Source: Gemmatimonadaceae bacterium
Lineage (GTDB): Bacteria > Gemmatimonadota > Gemmatimonadetes > Gemmatimonadales > Gemmatimonadaceae
Assembly: GCA_030647905.1 (NCBI GenBank)
Contig: JAUSJA010000002.1
Span: 1 to 50,126, forward strand
Length of the DNA stretch: 50,126 nt
Reading direction: 5' to 3'
Each line of letters begins with the position of its first letter. The first letter of the stretch is position 1. This document shows positions 21,606 to 30,861 of this stretch, in pieces. Under the pieces are notes generated by a model. That model saw nothing but the letters and a program-made list of their open reading frames with translations. It searched no databases and was not told where the DNA came from. Both the position numbers and the translations under genes were made by a program.

Positions 21606-22403
21606 ATGAAGGAATCGGAAGGACTCTACAGGTGGTTCCGTGTCATCAAGCGAACCCTGATCGGACTGGTTTTCGTGATCGGGGGCCTCATGATTTTCGG
21701 GTACGCCGTGTTCATGCGGCACATGGACGCCCGCGGTGCGTGGAAGTCCGCTGCACGGGAGCTGAATGGCGGGATGCTCCACTACGGCGAGCACGTCGAA
21801 CGCTACGCGAAGGCTTTTCAGCGGCGGCCCACCGACTATTATCGCGCCGCGAATGGCCTTCTCGTCGCGACCAATGACCGCGTCATCTTCATAGGCATTG
21901 CGCCGAGCGACAAGCTGCAGAACGAGGACGCGCCAGCGACGATTCTCCAGTATGAGTTCCCGAACGACATGCTGCTGACGATGAAGAAGAGCCGGCTGTA
22001 CTTCCTTACAGCTCACGGCGTACGCGTGTCACAAGCCAACGGGGCAAAGGAGGAGTTCGCCGCCTCACGCGGCGATGAGCCGGCCCTCGACAGCCTCATT
22101 GAGCATGTCAACCGGCGGCTCGACGCGCAGCGGGTGGAAGCGATCAGGGAGCGCCGGATCAGAGCCGCGGTCGCGGCGATGATCAACGAGCCGATCTACT
22201 ATGTGGTGCGACGCGGGGACGCGATCTCCAGCATTGCCGTGCGGTTCGACACGACGACTGAGCAGCTGAAGAAGTGGAACAATCTGCCGAGCGACAAGGT
22301 CAGGATCGGTGACCGGCTCATCGTCAAGGCCGCGGGACCGCGTCCCAAGCCGCCGCCGAAGCCCGCGCCTCGCCAGCGGCAGCCGCGCGGTCCGAAGATC
22401 TAG
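21606..22403 (+). CDS. Single-pass membrane protein with a C-terminal LysM domain
   Basis: There are 265 residues. One N-terminal membrane segment (TLIGLVFVIGGLMIFGYAVF, about 17-36) is followed by a 150-residue middle region that I do not recognise and that looks like a PH-like beta fold (GLLVATNDRVIFIGIAPSDK...). LysM is at about 195-240 (IYYVVRRGDAISSIAVRFDT then TTEQLKKWNNLP...VRIGDRLIV), and the tail is Pro/Arg-rich. LysM binds N-acetylglucosamine in peptidoglycan. It is transcribed away from the second transglycosylase, so a cell-wall maintenance role is likely. Confidence 0.85.
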   Translation: MKESEGLYRWFRVIKRTLIGLVFVIGGLMIFGYAVFMRHMDARGAWKSAARELNGGMLHYGEHVERYAKAFQRRPTDYYRAANGLLVATNDRVIFIGIAPSDKLQNEDAPATILQYEFPNDMLLTMKKSRLYFLTAHGVRVSQANGAKEEFAASRGDEPALDSLIEHVNRRLDAQRVEAIRERRIRAAVAAMINEPIYYVVRRGDAISSIAVRFDTTTEQLKKWNNLPSDKVRIGDRLIVKAAGPRPKPPPKPAPRQRQPRGPKI

Positions 22404-22436
22404 AGGCGACCCGCGCTGCCCGTGACCCGCTGCCCG

Positions 22437-25400
22437 TCAGTGCTCGTCTCCGCCGAAGCCGGTGTCCTCGGGGATTTCTCCGATCCTTTCGACGTGCACA
22501 ACGCGTTTCATCGTCGTGCCGCCGGCCGTGATGGTGACGAGATAGTCGCCCTCGGCCGCCGCGGGCCCGGGTCGCGGACCGCCGCCGAAGCGGCCGCCCC
22601 CGCCGCCGCCACCGCCGCCACCGCCAAAGCCGGGGACGCCACCAGGAGGCGCTTCCGCCGGACGAAGGTTGATCTCTCCGGGCTGCTGCCCAAAGCCGCC
22701 CTGACCACGGCCGCGGCCGCCGGGACCACCCGGCACACCGGGCCCTCTACCCTGCGCCTGCATCCGCTCGCGCAGCGCGCGCATACCGGCGGTGTCTCCG
22801 CGCACACGCATCGCGGTCATCGAGTCCCGCAGGTTGCCGATTGCGGTCGTATCCATGCCAGGGAGATTGCGCCCGGCACCCGTCGTGTCACCGCTCGCAC
22901 GCAATGAATCCTCGCGCTGGCGCCGTATCCGCGCCGCATTGATGCTGTCACGAACTCCTGACGGCGACAGCGGACGCGGCGCTCCGCGCAGATCCCAGTT
23001 GACACGATGCACTCCCGCGCCGCCAGGTCCCGTCAGCCGGCGCACGACGTCGCCCTTCACGTCCGTGACGACGATGCGCGTCGTGTCACGACGAGCATCA
23101 CCGGCGGTGAGGCGATAGGTGAACGTCGCCCCATACTGGGGATTGTCGGCAACGTAGATCTTGTTGCCGTTCCACTGCTGGGTGAACTGCTGCGCGTACT
23201 GGTAGGCCTGAGTCGGCTGGAAGAAATACGCGCGCTGTCCCATCACGGTGTCGGCCATCTGCTCGAGCGGCGCGATGTCAGTGATCCAGATGGAGCGGCC
23301 ATGGGTCGCGGCGATGAGCTCGCGGTCCCGCGGGTGGATCCTGAGGTCGTGCACGGGGACCGTCGGCAGGCCCGTCATGAAGCGCTGCCACGACGCCCCG
23401 CGGTTCGTGGAGACATAGGCGGCTACATCGGTTCCGACGAAAAGCAGGTCGCGGTTGTACGGATCCTCGCGAACCACGTGGACGTAGTCCACGCCGCCGC
23501 TCGGAAGATTGTTCGCTATCGCTCGGAACGTGCGGCCGAAATCATTCGATACGAAGAGATATGGCCTGAAATCGTTGTCACGATGCGCGTCGAACGACAC
23601 GTAGACGGTCGCCGTGTCGAAGTTGGACGCTTCGACCCTGCTCACCCATGTCTTCGGCGGGACGCCCGGGAACCGCTTCGTCAGGTTCGTCCAGCTGCCG
23701 CCGTCGTTCGTGCTGACCCAGACGTTGCCGTCGTCGGTCCCCGCCCAGAGAATGCCCGGGCGCACCGGCGATTCCGCAATCGTGGTGATCGTGCCATACG
23801 TCTCGGCGCCCGTCGCGTCGCGCGTGATTCCGCCAGTCGTCTTCGTGCTGACGCGGATGCGCATCGAATCGGCCGTCGAGAGATCGGGCGATATCGGATA
23901 GAAGTTATTGCCCCGGTTTGCTGACTTGAGAAGGCGATTGCCGCCCATATAAACCGTGGTTGGCGAATGCGGTGAAAGGAAGAACGGAGCGGACCAGTTG
24001 AAACGGTACCGCGCCGCGGAATCGGCCCGCGCGCGCGCGCGGACGGCATCGAGCGCGCTCGTGACGCGCAGGTTCACCGGCTGCACCGTGTCGCCGCGTG
24101 CGACGATGAGCGAATCCTCGAAGTTGATGCGGCCGGCATTGCTGCGCATGATCGGATAGCGCGCACCGTTGGCGACGTCCAGACGCGACGCGTTGCCTCC
24201 CTGCGACTCGCTGTAGATGATGTTGGGGTTGGTCGGATCCATCGCGCTGTAGAAGCCGTCGCCGCCGCCAACGTTGAACCAGCTCGCGTTGCTCGCACCG
24301 TCGCGGCCGCGCGTGCGCGTTGGCCCACACCACGTTCCGTTGTCCTGAAGCCCGCCGCACACGCGATACGGCTTGCTCATGTCGAAGCTGACGCCGTAGA
24401 ACTGTCCGATCGGGAACGTGTTCGGGAAGTCATACGTCCCGCCCTTGTCCCACGTGATCGCGATTCCGCCGTCGTCACCGATGATGAAATGGTCGGGATC
24501 GGCTGGATCTATCCACATCGCGTGCCAGTCGGTGTGAATTGACAGCGCCCCGCGACGCTCGGTCTTGCCGCCGTCATCGGAGAAACGGAACACCGACGAC
24601 ATCCAGTACACGCGGTCGGAGTTCTTCGGGTCCACTCTCACCTGCGAGTAGTAGAAGGGCCGGGCGTCGCCGGCGTTACGCTGCAGGAGCGTCCACGTCG
24701 CACCGCCATCGGACGTGCGATACAGCCCGCTGTTCGTCCGCTGCGCCTTCGACGTGTCGGGAACCTCACCTTTCTTCAGCGCCTTCTGCAGCGTGTCCGC
24801 CTCGACCATCGCATAGATGACCTTCGGGTTCGACGCAGCGACAGCGATGCCGATGCGTCCCTTCATCGTCGAGGGAAAGCCGCCGCCCTTGATCTCGGTC
24901 CACGTCTCGCCGGCGTCGGTGCTCTTCCAGAGCCCGCTGCCCGGTCCGCCGCTCTGCAGGAAGTACGGTCCGCGCATGCGCTCCCAGCTCGACGCCCAGA
25001 GCGTGTTGTGGTCGGCCGGGTCCATCGCCAGGTCCACGAACCCGGCCTTGTTGCTGATGAACTTCACCAGCTTCCACGTGGCTCCGCCGTCGGTGCTCTT
25101 GTAGAGTCCGCGCTCCGGGTTGGTCGCCCACGTCTGTCCGACGGCGGCGACGTAGACGATGTTCGGATCGCGCGGATCAACCACGATGCGGCCGATCGCC
25201 TGTGTCTTCTCGAGGCCAATCAGCTTCCACGTCTTGCCCGCGTCGTTGGACTTGTAGATGCCGCCGCCGGGCGAGAGCGAATTGCGGGAGTCCTCTTCGC
25301 CGGTGCCGGCGTAGATGATGTCGCCATTGGAGGGTGCGATGGCGATGTCACCAAGCGAGATTACGCGCTCCTTGTCGAAAAGCGGGAAGAACATCGTGCC

Positions 25401-25637
25401 GGCGTTCACCGTCTTCCAGATTCCGCCGGTGGCGGTGGCGACGTAGAACACCTTGGAGTTCCGTGGATCAACTTCGATGTCGGTGACCCGGCCGCCCATG
25501 TTGGCGGGGCCGATGGACCTCCATCGGAAGGCGGCGAGGGCCGCCGAATCCAGCGGGGCCGAGAGCTGGGCATTGACCGGCCCGGCGAGCAACACAGCGG
25601 CGCCGGCGAGGAGCAGGGGGACACGAAGTGTACGCAT
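22437..25637 (-). CDS. Secreted VPS10/sortilin-type BNR (Asp-box) repeat protein
   Basis: ATG 25637 gives 1066 residues with a signal peptide (MRTLRVPLLLAGAAVLLAGP, VNA). The body is a long ten-bladed-type beta-propeller with many Asp-box motifs (SxDxGxTW: KSNDAGKTWK, KSTDGGATWK, KSTDAGETWT, RTSDGGATWT, STNDGGSWTN). Near the C-terminus are a Pro/Arg-rich linker and a run of 11 glycines (FGGGGGGGGGGGRFGG), encoded by a GGC-type trinucleotide tract at about 22585-22640. The last 50 residues are a beta-sandwich (GDYLVTITAGGTTMKRVVHV). Such proteins are abundant in Gemmatimonadota and are often labelled glycosyl hydrolases, but no catalytic glycosidase residues can be claimed here. Confidence 0.85.
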   Translation of the reverse strand: MRTLRVPLLLAGAAVLLAGPVNAQLSAPLDSAALAAFRWRSIGPANMGGRVTDIEVDPRNSKVFYVATATGGIWKTVNAGTMFFPLFDKERVISLGDIAIAPSNGDIIYAGTGEEDSRNSLSPGGGIYKSNDAGKTWKLIGLEKTQAIGRIVVDPRDPNIVYVAAVGQTWATNPERGLYKSTDGGATWKLVKFISNKAGFVDLAMDPADHNTLWASSWERMRGPYFLQSGGPGSGLWKSTDAGETWTEIKGGGFPSTMKGRIGIAVAASNPKVIYAMVEADTLQKALKKGEVPDTSKAQRTNSGLYRTSDGGATWTLLQRNAGDARPFYYSQVRVDPKNSDRVYWMSSVFRFSDDGGKTERRGALSIHTDWHAMWIDPADPDHFIIGDDGGIAITWDKGGTYDFPNTFPIGQFYGVSFDMSKPYRVCGGLQDNGTWCGPTRTRGRDGASNASWFNVGGGDGFYSAMDPTNPNIIYSESQGGNASRLDVANGARYPIMRSNAGRINFEDSLIVARGDTVQPVNLRVTSALDAVRARARADSAARYRFNWSAPFFLSPHSPTTVYMGGNRLLKSANRGNNFYPISPDLSTADSMRIRVSTKTTGGITRDATGAETYGTITTIAESPVRPGILWAGTDDGNVWVSTNDGGSWTNLTKRFPGVPPKTWVSRVEASNFDTATVYVSFDAHRDNDFRPYLFVSNDFGRTFRAIANNLPSGGVDYVHVVREDPYNRDLLFVGTDVAAYVSTNRGASWQRFMTGLPTVPVHDLRIHPRDRELIAATHGRSIWITDIAPLEQMADTVMGQRAYFFQPTQAYQYAQQFTQQWNGNKIYVADNPQYGATFTYRLTAGDARRDTTRIVVTDVKGDVVRRLTGPGGAGVHRVNWDLRGAPRPLSPSGVRDSINAARIRRQREDSLRASGDTTGAGRNLPGMDTTAIGNLRDSMTAMRVRGDTAGMRALRERMQAQGRGPGVPGGPGGRGRGQGGFGQQPGEINLRPAEAPPGGVPGFGGGGGGGGGGGRFGGGPRPGPAAAEGDYLVTITAGGTTMKRVVHVERIGEIPEDTGFGGDEH

Positions 25638-25836
25638 TGTTGTGGTTGTGGGGTTTGGCGGCGCCGACCAGCTCAAAACAGACCGGACGCGCGACAGTCG
25701 GACCAATGATGCAACTACGTCCGGCAGGCGGTAAGTGTTGGAGCGGCCCCGGAGATGGGGCGACGGTTGTTGCCGGCGTTGCGCTTCCCTATGTTTGCCG
25801 CGCCGCAGTCAGGCCAACACATTCACCGAGCGCCGC

Positions 25837-27123
25837 ATGCCTCAGTCCTTCGGCTACTACCAGCTTTCCACGAGCACCGCACAGGGCGGGACGATTCCTC
25901 TCGCGGCACAGTTCCAGCCGGGAGTGCCGCTCGACCCGGTCGCCGCCACTAACGCCTACCTCGCCACCCTCCCCGCCGACAAGCGAGCCGCTTCCGACGC
26001 CTACTTTGAAGGCGGCTACTGGATAGGCCTCTGGGACAGCCTCATCACGATCGCCATCATGGTCCTGCTGCTGCGCACCGGAATTTCGCGCGGCATGCGG
26101 AACCTCTCGGAGCGGCGGGCCCGGTGGAGACCGGTACAGACCTTTCTCTACTACGCGCAGTTCGTCGTCCTGACGACGCTGCTCGCCTTCCCCTTCACCG
26201 TTTACACGGGATTCATCCGCGAGCACCAGTATGATCTGTCCACCCAGAACCTCGGACAGTGGCTCGGCGATCAGGCCAAGGGGCTTCTGGTCGCCGTCAT
26301 TCTCGGCGGGCTCGCGGTGACCGCACTCTACGGTGTCGTCCGGCGCTTTCCTCGCACGTGGACCGTCTGGGGCGCCGTGGTCGGCGTCATCCTCGCGACG
26401 ATCGGGGCACTCATCGCACCGGTGTTCATCGTTCCCCTGTTCAACACGGTCACGCCTCTCACCGACGAACGCCTTCGCGAGCCGATACTGTCGCTGGCGC
26501 GCGCCAACGGCATAGAGGCGAACGACGTGTTCGTGGTTGACGCCTCGAAACAGTCGAAGCGCATCAGCGCGAACGTATCGGGTGTGTTCGGCACGATGCG
26601 CATCACGCTCAACGACAACCTGCTGAACCGTTCCACACCGGAGTCAGTAAGGGCGGTGGTCGGACACGAGATGGGACATTACGTGCTCAATCACGTGTAC
26701 AAGTTCCTGATGTTCCTCAGCATCTTTATCGTGGTGATGTTCTCTTTCCTCCAATGGGCGTTCGGGCGCGCCGTTGGCCGATGGGGAGAGCGCTGGGGGG
26801 TGCGCGACATCGGCGATCCTGCTGGATTGCCGGTCGTGGTGGGGATCCTTGTCGTCTTTACTCTCGTCACGGGCCCGTTGCTGACGTCGTTCACCCGGGC
26901 CACGGAAGCCGAGGCGGACATGTTCGGTCTCAATGCCGCGCGCGAGCCGGACGGCTTCGCCCAGGCGGCGCTGCTATTGTCGGAGTACCGGAAGCTGGAT
27001 CCGGGGCCAATAGAGGAGTTCATCTTCTTCGATCATCCCAGCGGCAGGACGCGCATCTACGCGTCAATGCGCTGGAAGGCGGAGCATCGCGCCGACTACA
27101 CCTCGTCCCAGATTCTCCGGTGA
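25837..27123 (+). CDS. M48 family metalloprotease (Ste24/CAAX-protease-like)
   Basis: ATG 25837 gives 428 residues. Several membrane segments (DSLITIAIMVLLLRTG, LLVAVILGGLAVTALYGVV, VVGVILATIGALIAPVFIVP) precede the zinc motif VVGHEMGHYVLNH (HExxH). The third ligand is the Glu in TEAEADMFGLNAA. SKRISANVSGVFGTMRITLN before the zinc site is typical of the Ste24 group. It acts in the inner membrane, probably in quality control of membrane proteins. The frame could start at 25735, but the added residues are Cys/Arg-rich noise. Its last 28 bases overlap the end of the convergent MFS gene. Confidence 0.92.
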   Translation: MPQSFGYYQLSTSTAQGGTIPLAAQFQPGVPLDPVAATNAYLATLPADKRAASDAYFEGGYWIGLWDSLITIAIMVLLLRTGISRGMRNLSERRARWRPVQTFLYYAQFVVLTTLLAFPFTVYTGFIREHQYDLSTQNLGQWLGDQAKGLLVAVILGGLAVTALYGVVRRFPRTWTVWGAVVGVILATIGALIAPVFIVPLFNTVTPLTDERLREPILSLARANGIEANDVFVVDASKQSKRISANVSGVFGTMRITLNDNLLNRSTPESVRAVVGHEMGHYVLNHVYKFLMFLSIFIVVMFSFLQWAFGRAVGRWGERWGVRDIGDPAGLPVVVGILVVFTLVTGPLLTSFTRATEAEADMFGLNAAREPDGFAQAALLLSEYRKLDPGPIEEFIFFDHPSGRTRIYASMRWKAEHRADYTSSQILR

Positions 27124-28421
27124 CGCGTCTCCGGCAGGACGAGTGACCCGACGATGAAAGTGAGAAGCGCTATCCCGATCGGGTACATCAGTCCAGCGTA
27201 GATGTTACCCGTGCGGGCGACGAGCGCTGTCGCGATCAATGGCAGGAACCCGCCGAACCACCCGTTGCCGAAGTGGTACGGCAGCGACATGGACGTGTAG
27301 CGGACTTTCGCCGGGAAGGACTCGACGAGGAACGCCGCAACAGGCCCGGTCACCATTGCCGCGAGGGCAATCATCACGACTATGATCGCGACGATCGCGG
27401 GAGCATTGACCGGCGAGGAGAACGATGTCATCGCGCGATAGAGCGCGTAGTACGATAGCGCCGACAACAGATTGCCGGCCATCATGATCCGCTTGCGACC
27501 GAACCGGTCGGAGAGCCGTCCGAAGATCACGAATGCCGGTGTGCCGATCACGACGGCGACCGCGACGATCGTGTACGCCTGCGAGGCGGGGATCTTGAGA
27601 ACGGTCTGGAGAAAGAAGAGAGCGTAGAAGTGCGACGCGTAGTACGTGACCGCCTGCCCCGCCGTGACTCCAAACAGCACTTGCAGTACGACCTTCCATT
27701 TGGGCCACGTATCGAAGCTCTCGCGGATCGGCGAGACAGATGCATTGCCCGCCGCCTTGAGCTTCGCGAACAGTGGTGACTCACCGAGCTGCATCCGGAT
27801 GTAGAACGACACCGCCACGAGCAGCAGCGACAGGAGAAACGGAATTCGCCATCCCCATTGAGCGAAGCTCGACTCGCCGAGCAATCTCGAGGTCACGAGG
27901 ATCACAATCAGCGACGTGAACAGGCCGAGGCTCGCGGTGGTCTGAATGAAGCTCGTGTAGAATCCGCGGCGCGAGTCGGGAACATGCTCCGCGACGTACA
28001 CCGCGGCTCCGCCGTACTCGCCACCGAGGGCGAGGCCCTGAAGCATCCGGAGAATGACGAGCATTACCGGCGCGGCCATGCCAATCCGGGAGTATCCTGG
28101 AAGAATGCCGATTGCCGCGGTCGCTCCGCCCATCACAAGAAGCGTGGTGAGAAACGCGAACTTTCTCCCCACGAGATCGCCGATGCGCCCGAAGAACAGC
28201 GCGCCGAGCGGCCGGACCGCGAAGCCAACTGCGAATGTCGCGAGCGTCTTGAGGAAGCTGGCAGTGGCGTTGCCCGGGGGATAAAACTGTGTGGAGAGGA
28301 TCGTCGCGAGACTGCCGAAGATGAAGAAGTCGTACCATTCGATCATCGTACCAGCGGTGGATGCGGCGATCACCCGCCAGATTCCGCGGGGAGCCTTCTC
28401 GAGTTCCCTGGCGTTCGGCAT
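27096..28421 (-). CDS. MFS transporter of the metabolite:proton symporter (MHS) family
   Basis: There are 441 residues and about twelve membrane segments. The start MIEWYDFFIFGSLATILSTQ and FAVRPLGALFFGRIGDLVGRK (the MFS loop 2-3 motif) are typical of the ProP/KgtP/ShiA group of proton-coupled uptake of organic acids and compatible solutes. The gene is divergent from pxpABC across 40 bases, so it may bring in 5-oxoproline or a related acid. This is inferred only from the neighbourhood. Confidence 0.9.
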   Translation of the reverse strand: MPNARELEKAPRGIWRVIAASTAGTMIEWYDFFIFGSLATILSTQFYPPGNATASFLKTLATFAVGFAVRPLGALFFGRIGDLVGRKFAFLTTLLVMGGATAAIGILPGYSRIGMAAPVMLVILRMLQGLALGGEYGGAAVYVAEHVPDSRRGFYTSFIQTTASLGLFTSLIVILVTSRLLGESSFAQWGWRIPFLLSLLLVAVSFYIRMQLGESPLFAKLKAAGNASVSPIRESFDTWPKWKVVLQVLFGVTAGQAVTYYASHFYALFFLQTVLKIPASQAYTIVAVAVVIGTPAFVIFGRLSDRFGRKRIMMAGNLLSALSYYALYRAMTSFSSPVNAPAIVAIIVVMIALAAMVTGPVAAFLVESFPAKVRYTSMSLPYHFGNGWFGGFLPLIATALVARTGNIYAGLMYPIGIALLTFIVGSLVLPETRHRRIWDEV

Positions 28422-28461
28422 GGCGCTTATCTTACGTCACGCCAGAGATTTCGGACAACCA

Positions 28462-29235
28462 TTGACCGACAAACCGCTCATTTCGATTGACATCAACGCC
28501 GACCTCGGCGAGCACGACGGCGACGGATACGCAGCCGATGAGGCCATACTCGACGTCGTGTCGTCAGCGAGCATCGCGTGCGGTGCGCACGCAGGGTCGC
28601 TCGAGGTGATGCGCCGCACGGTAGTTGCCGCGAGCGAGCGAGGTGTGAGCATCGGCGCGCATCCCGGCTATCCCGATCGCGAGGGATTCGGACGGAGAGA
28701 TCTCCAACTGGGGCCCGTCGAGATGGCCGCATCGATCGCGGCGCAGATCGAGCTCCTTTCGCGATGCTGCGATGAAGCCGGCGCGCGGCTCCGGTACGTG
28801 AAGCCCCACGGCGCCCTTTACAACCGCGCGGCGCGGGATGCGGAGCTCGCGAAGCTTCTCGCCGGTTGTGTCGCGCAGGTGAGCGAATCGCTCGTCGTCC
28901 TCACCCTGCCCGGCAGCGAGCTCGAGCGCGAGGCAACGGCACGCGGATTGGCGGTGGCGCGGGAAGCATTCATTGACAGGGCGTATCAGAGCGATGGCGC
29001 GCTCGTTCCGCGCGATCAGCAAGGAGCCGTCATCGAGGATCCCGGGATCGCGGCGGCTCGCGCGGTGGAGATCGTACTCGACGGGCGGGTCCGGGCGATG
29101 GACGGATCGGTCGTTGCGATTTCCGCCCAGTCGCTCTGCATGCATGGGGACAGCCGCAACGCTCTCGCGACTGTGCGCCTCGCAAGAAGCCGGCTCGAAG
29201 AATCAGGAATCCGCATTCTGCCGTTCGCTCGATGA
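28462..29235 (+). CDS. pxpA: 5-oxoprolinase subunit A (LamB/YcsF family)
   Basis: TTG 28462 gives 257 residues, the usual size. Family motifs are complete: SIDINADLGE, ASIACGAHAGS, SIGAHPGYPDREGFGRRD, YVKPHGALYN, AFIDRAYQSDGALVPR and LCMHGDSRNA. With PxpB and PxpC it hydrolyses 5-oxoproline to glutamate using ATP. No ATG or GTG in a sensible place exists, and longer starts (to 28291) would overlap the MFS gene, so TTG is the best choice. It overlaps the start of pxpB by 4 bases (ATGA). Confidence 0.92.
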   Translation: MTDKPLISIDINADLGEHDGDGYAADEAILDVVSSASIACGAHAGSLEVMRRTVVAASERGVSIGAHPGYPDREGFGRRDLQLGPVEMAASIAAQIELLSRCCDEAGARLRYVKPHGALYNRAARDAELAKLLAGCVAQVSESLVVLTLPGSELEREATARGLAVAREAFIDRAYQSDGALVPRDQQGAVIEDPGIAAARAVEIVLDGRVRAMDGSVVAISAQSLCMHGDSRNALATVRLARSRLEESGIRILPFAR

Positions 29236-29894
29236 GTGGGCCGCGCATCTCGCCACTTGGAGACTCGGCGATCACGGTCACGCTCGGCGAAGGGATCAGC
29301 GAGGAGCTGAGCGAGCGCGTCGTGGGTCAGGCCGATGCCATCTCCGCGGCGAGGATCGGCGGAGTCACCGACGTCGTGCCTTCGTACGCCGCGCTTGCCG
29401 TCTACTACAATCCGCTGACGATCGAATACGCTGATCTTCACCGCGAGATTCTCGCGGCCGTCGAGGCCATCGCGGTGCCGCCGGGCGAGAGTGCGTCCCG
29501 CCGGCGCGCCGAGCGGCTCCACCGAATCGCGGTGAGATACGACGGCGAGGATCTGGAGGAAGTCGCGCGGCTCGCGAAGCTGTCGGTCGAAGATGTAATT
29601 CGAATTCACACGGTGTCCGAGTACCGGGTGTTCGTCATCGGGTTCGTGCCGGGGTTCGCCTATCTCGGCCCTCTCGACAGCCGGCTCGCTCTGCCGCGTC
29701 GCGAGTCACCCCGCAAGCGCGTTCCCGAGGGCGCGGTCGCGATCGCCGAGCGACAGACCGGGATCTATCCGTCTGCGACTCCGGGCGGATGGCACCTTAT
29801 CGGATCGACCGATCAGCGAATGTTCGATCCGGAGCGGGATCCGCCAGCATTGCTCGAGGCGGGCGACAGAGTGCGATTCGAGGTGGTGATGTGA
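29232..29894 (+). CDS. pxpB: 5-oxoprolinase subunit B (KipI/allophanate hydrolase subunit 1 family)
   Basis: There are 220 residues with the family signatures ISPLGDSAITVTLG at the N-terminus, VIGFVPGFAYLG, LALPRRESPRKRVPEGAVAI and YPSATPGGWHLIG. It acts with PxpA and PxpC in ATP-dependent opening of 5-oxoproline. Its start overlaps the end of pxpA, which supports coupled translation. Confidence 0.93.
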   Translation: MSGPRISPLGDSAITVTLGEGISEELSERVVGQADAISAARIGGVTDVVPSYAALAVYYNPLTIEYADLHREILAAVEAIAVPPGESASRRRAERLHRIAVRYDGEDLEEVARLAKLSVEDVIRIHTVSEYRVFVIGFVPGFAYLGPLDSRLALPRRESPRKRVPEGAVAIAERQTGIYPSATPGGWHLIGSTDQRMFDPERDPPALLEAGDRVRFEVVM

Positions 29895-29931
29895 GCACGT
29901 TCTCTCGTGATGAGAGCATCGCCACGCACGG

Positions 29932-30861
29932 ATGGAGCACGTGATCCGCGTCAGGAAAGCGCCGGCGTACGCGACGGTGCAGGACACGGGTCGGCGGGGA
30001 TTTCTCGCCAGCGGCGTGCCTCGGGCGGGAGCAATGGATCTGCCGGCGCTTACGACTCTCAACGTGCTGCTCGGGAACGACATGGGGGCTGCCGGAATCG
30101 AGTGGGCGCTCACCGGCGGCGAGCTCGAGTTCGGCGACGCTACGGTATTCGCCGTCGGCGGCGCCGAGGCGTCGGTCTCACTCGGCTCGACGCAGCTGGA
30201 TGCGTATAGAGCATACGGCACCGCGGCCGGGGAGACTCTTTCGATAGATGCCATCACAGGCGGACGATTCGTGTACATCGTCTTTGCCGGGGGCATTGAC
30301 TGCGGCGTGGTCATGACGAGCCGAAGCACATATGCGCCCGGGCGATTCGGCGGGCTCGAAGGTCGCCGTATCAAAGGAGGAGACGTGCTAACGGTCGGAA
30401 CCAGCGGCGGGCGGAGGCGACGCCAGTTCAGCGACGCGTTACCAAATGAGCTTCGCCCTGTGCGCTCGCGCGAGGCGATTCGATTCGTACCGGCTGAAGG
30501 CGGTGACGCGGTGACGGTCGAGGGGCGCTACACCGTCTCGCACGCATCCGACCGCACAGGCTATAGACTGGTGGGCGAGCCTCGCGAGAACGGCGCGTCA
30601 ATCACATCCGAGCCCGTGTGTCCAGGCGTGATCCAGCTTCCACCGGACGGCGAGCCGATCGTGCTGATGTCGGACGCCCCGACGATCGGCGGCTATCGCA
30701 TCGCCGGCGCGGTAATCTCGGCAGATCTGGGCGCGCTGGCTCAGAGACTCCCGGGCGAAGCGATCTCGCTCGAGCCGGTCACTGTAGAACAGGCGCAGAA
30801 AGAACTGGAAGCACAGGCCGGGCTTCTGGCGCAGGTGAGAGAGTGGTGTCTCTGCGACTAG
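29932..30861 (+). CDS. pxpC: 5-oxoprolinase subunit C (KipA/biotin-dependent carboxyltransferase family)
   Basis: There are 309 residues: ATVQDTGRRGFLASGVPRAG, MDLPALTTLNVLLGND, IEWALTGGELEF, SRSTYAPGRFGGLEGRRIKG, and late VLMSDAPTIGGYRIAGAVIS. All are typical of KipA/allophanate-hydrolase subunit 2 proteins. It completes the pxpABC set, 37 bases after pxpB. An alternative start is GTG 29941. Its stop overlaps that of the convergent Ig/SGNH gene by 4 bases. Confidence 0.9.
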   Translation: MEHVIRVRKAPAYATVQDTGRRGFLASGVPRAGAMDLPALTTLNVLLGNDMGAAGIEWALTGGELEFGDATVFAVGGAEASVSLGSTQLDAYRAYGTAAGETLSIDAITGGRFVYIVFAGGIDCGVVMTSRSTYAPGRFGGLEGRRIKGGDVLTVGTSGGRRRRQFSDALPNELRPVRSREAIRFVPAEGGDAVTVEGRYTVSHASDRTGYRLVGEPRENGASITSEPVCPGVIQLPPDGEPIVLMSDAPTIGGYRIAGAVISADLGALAQRLPGEAISLEPVTVEQAQKELEAQAGLLAQVREWCLCD

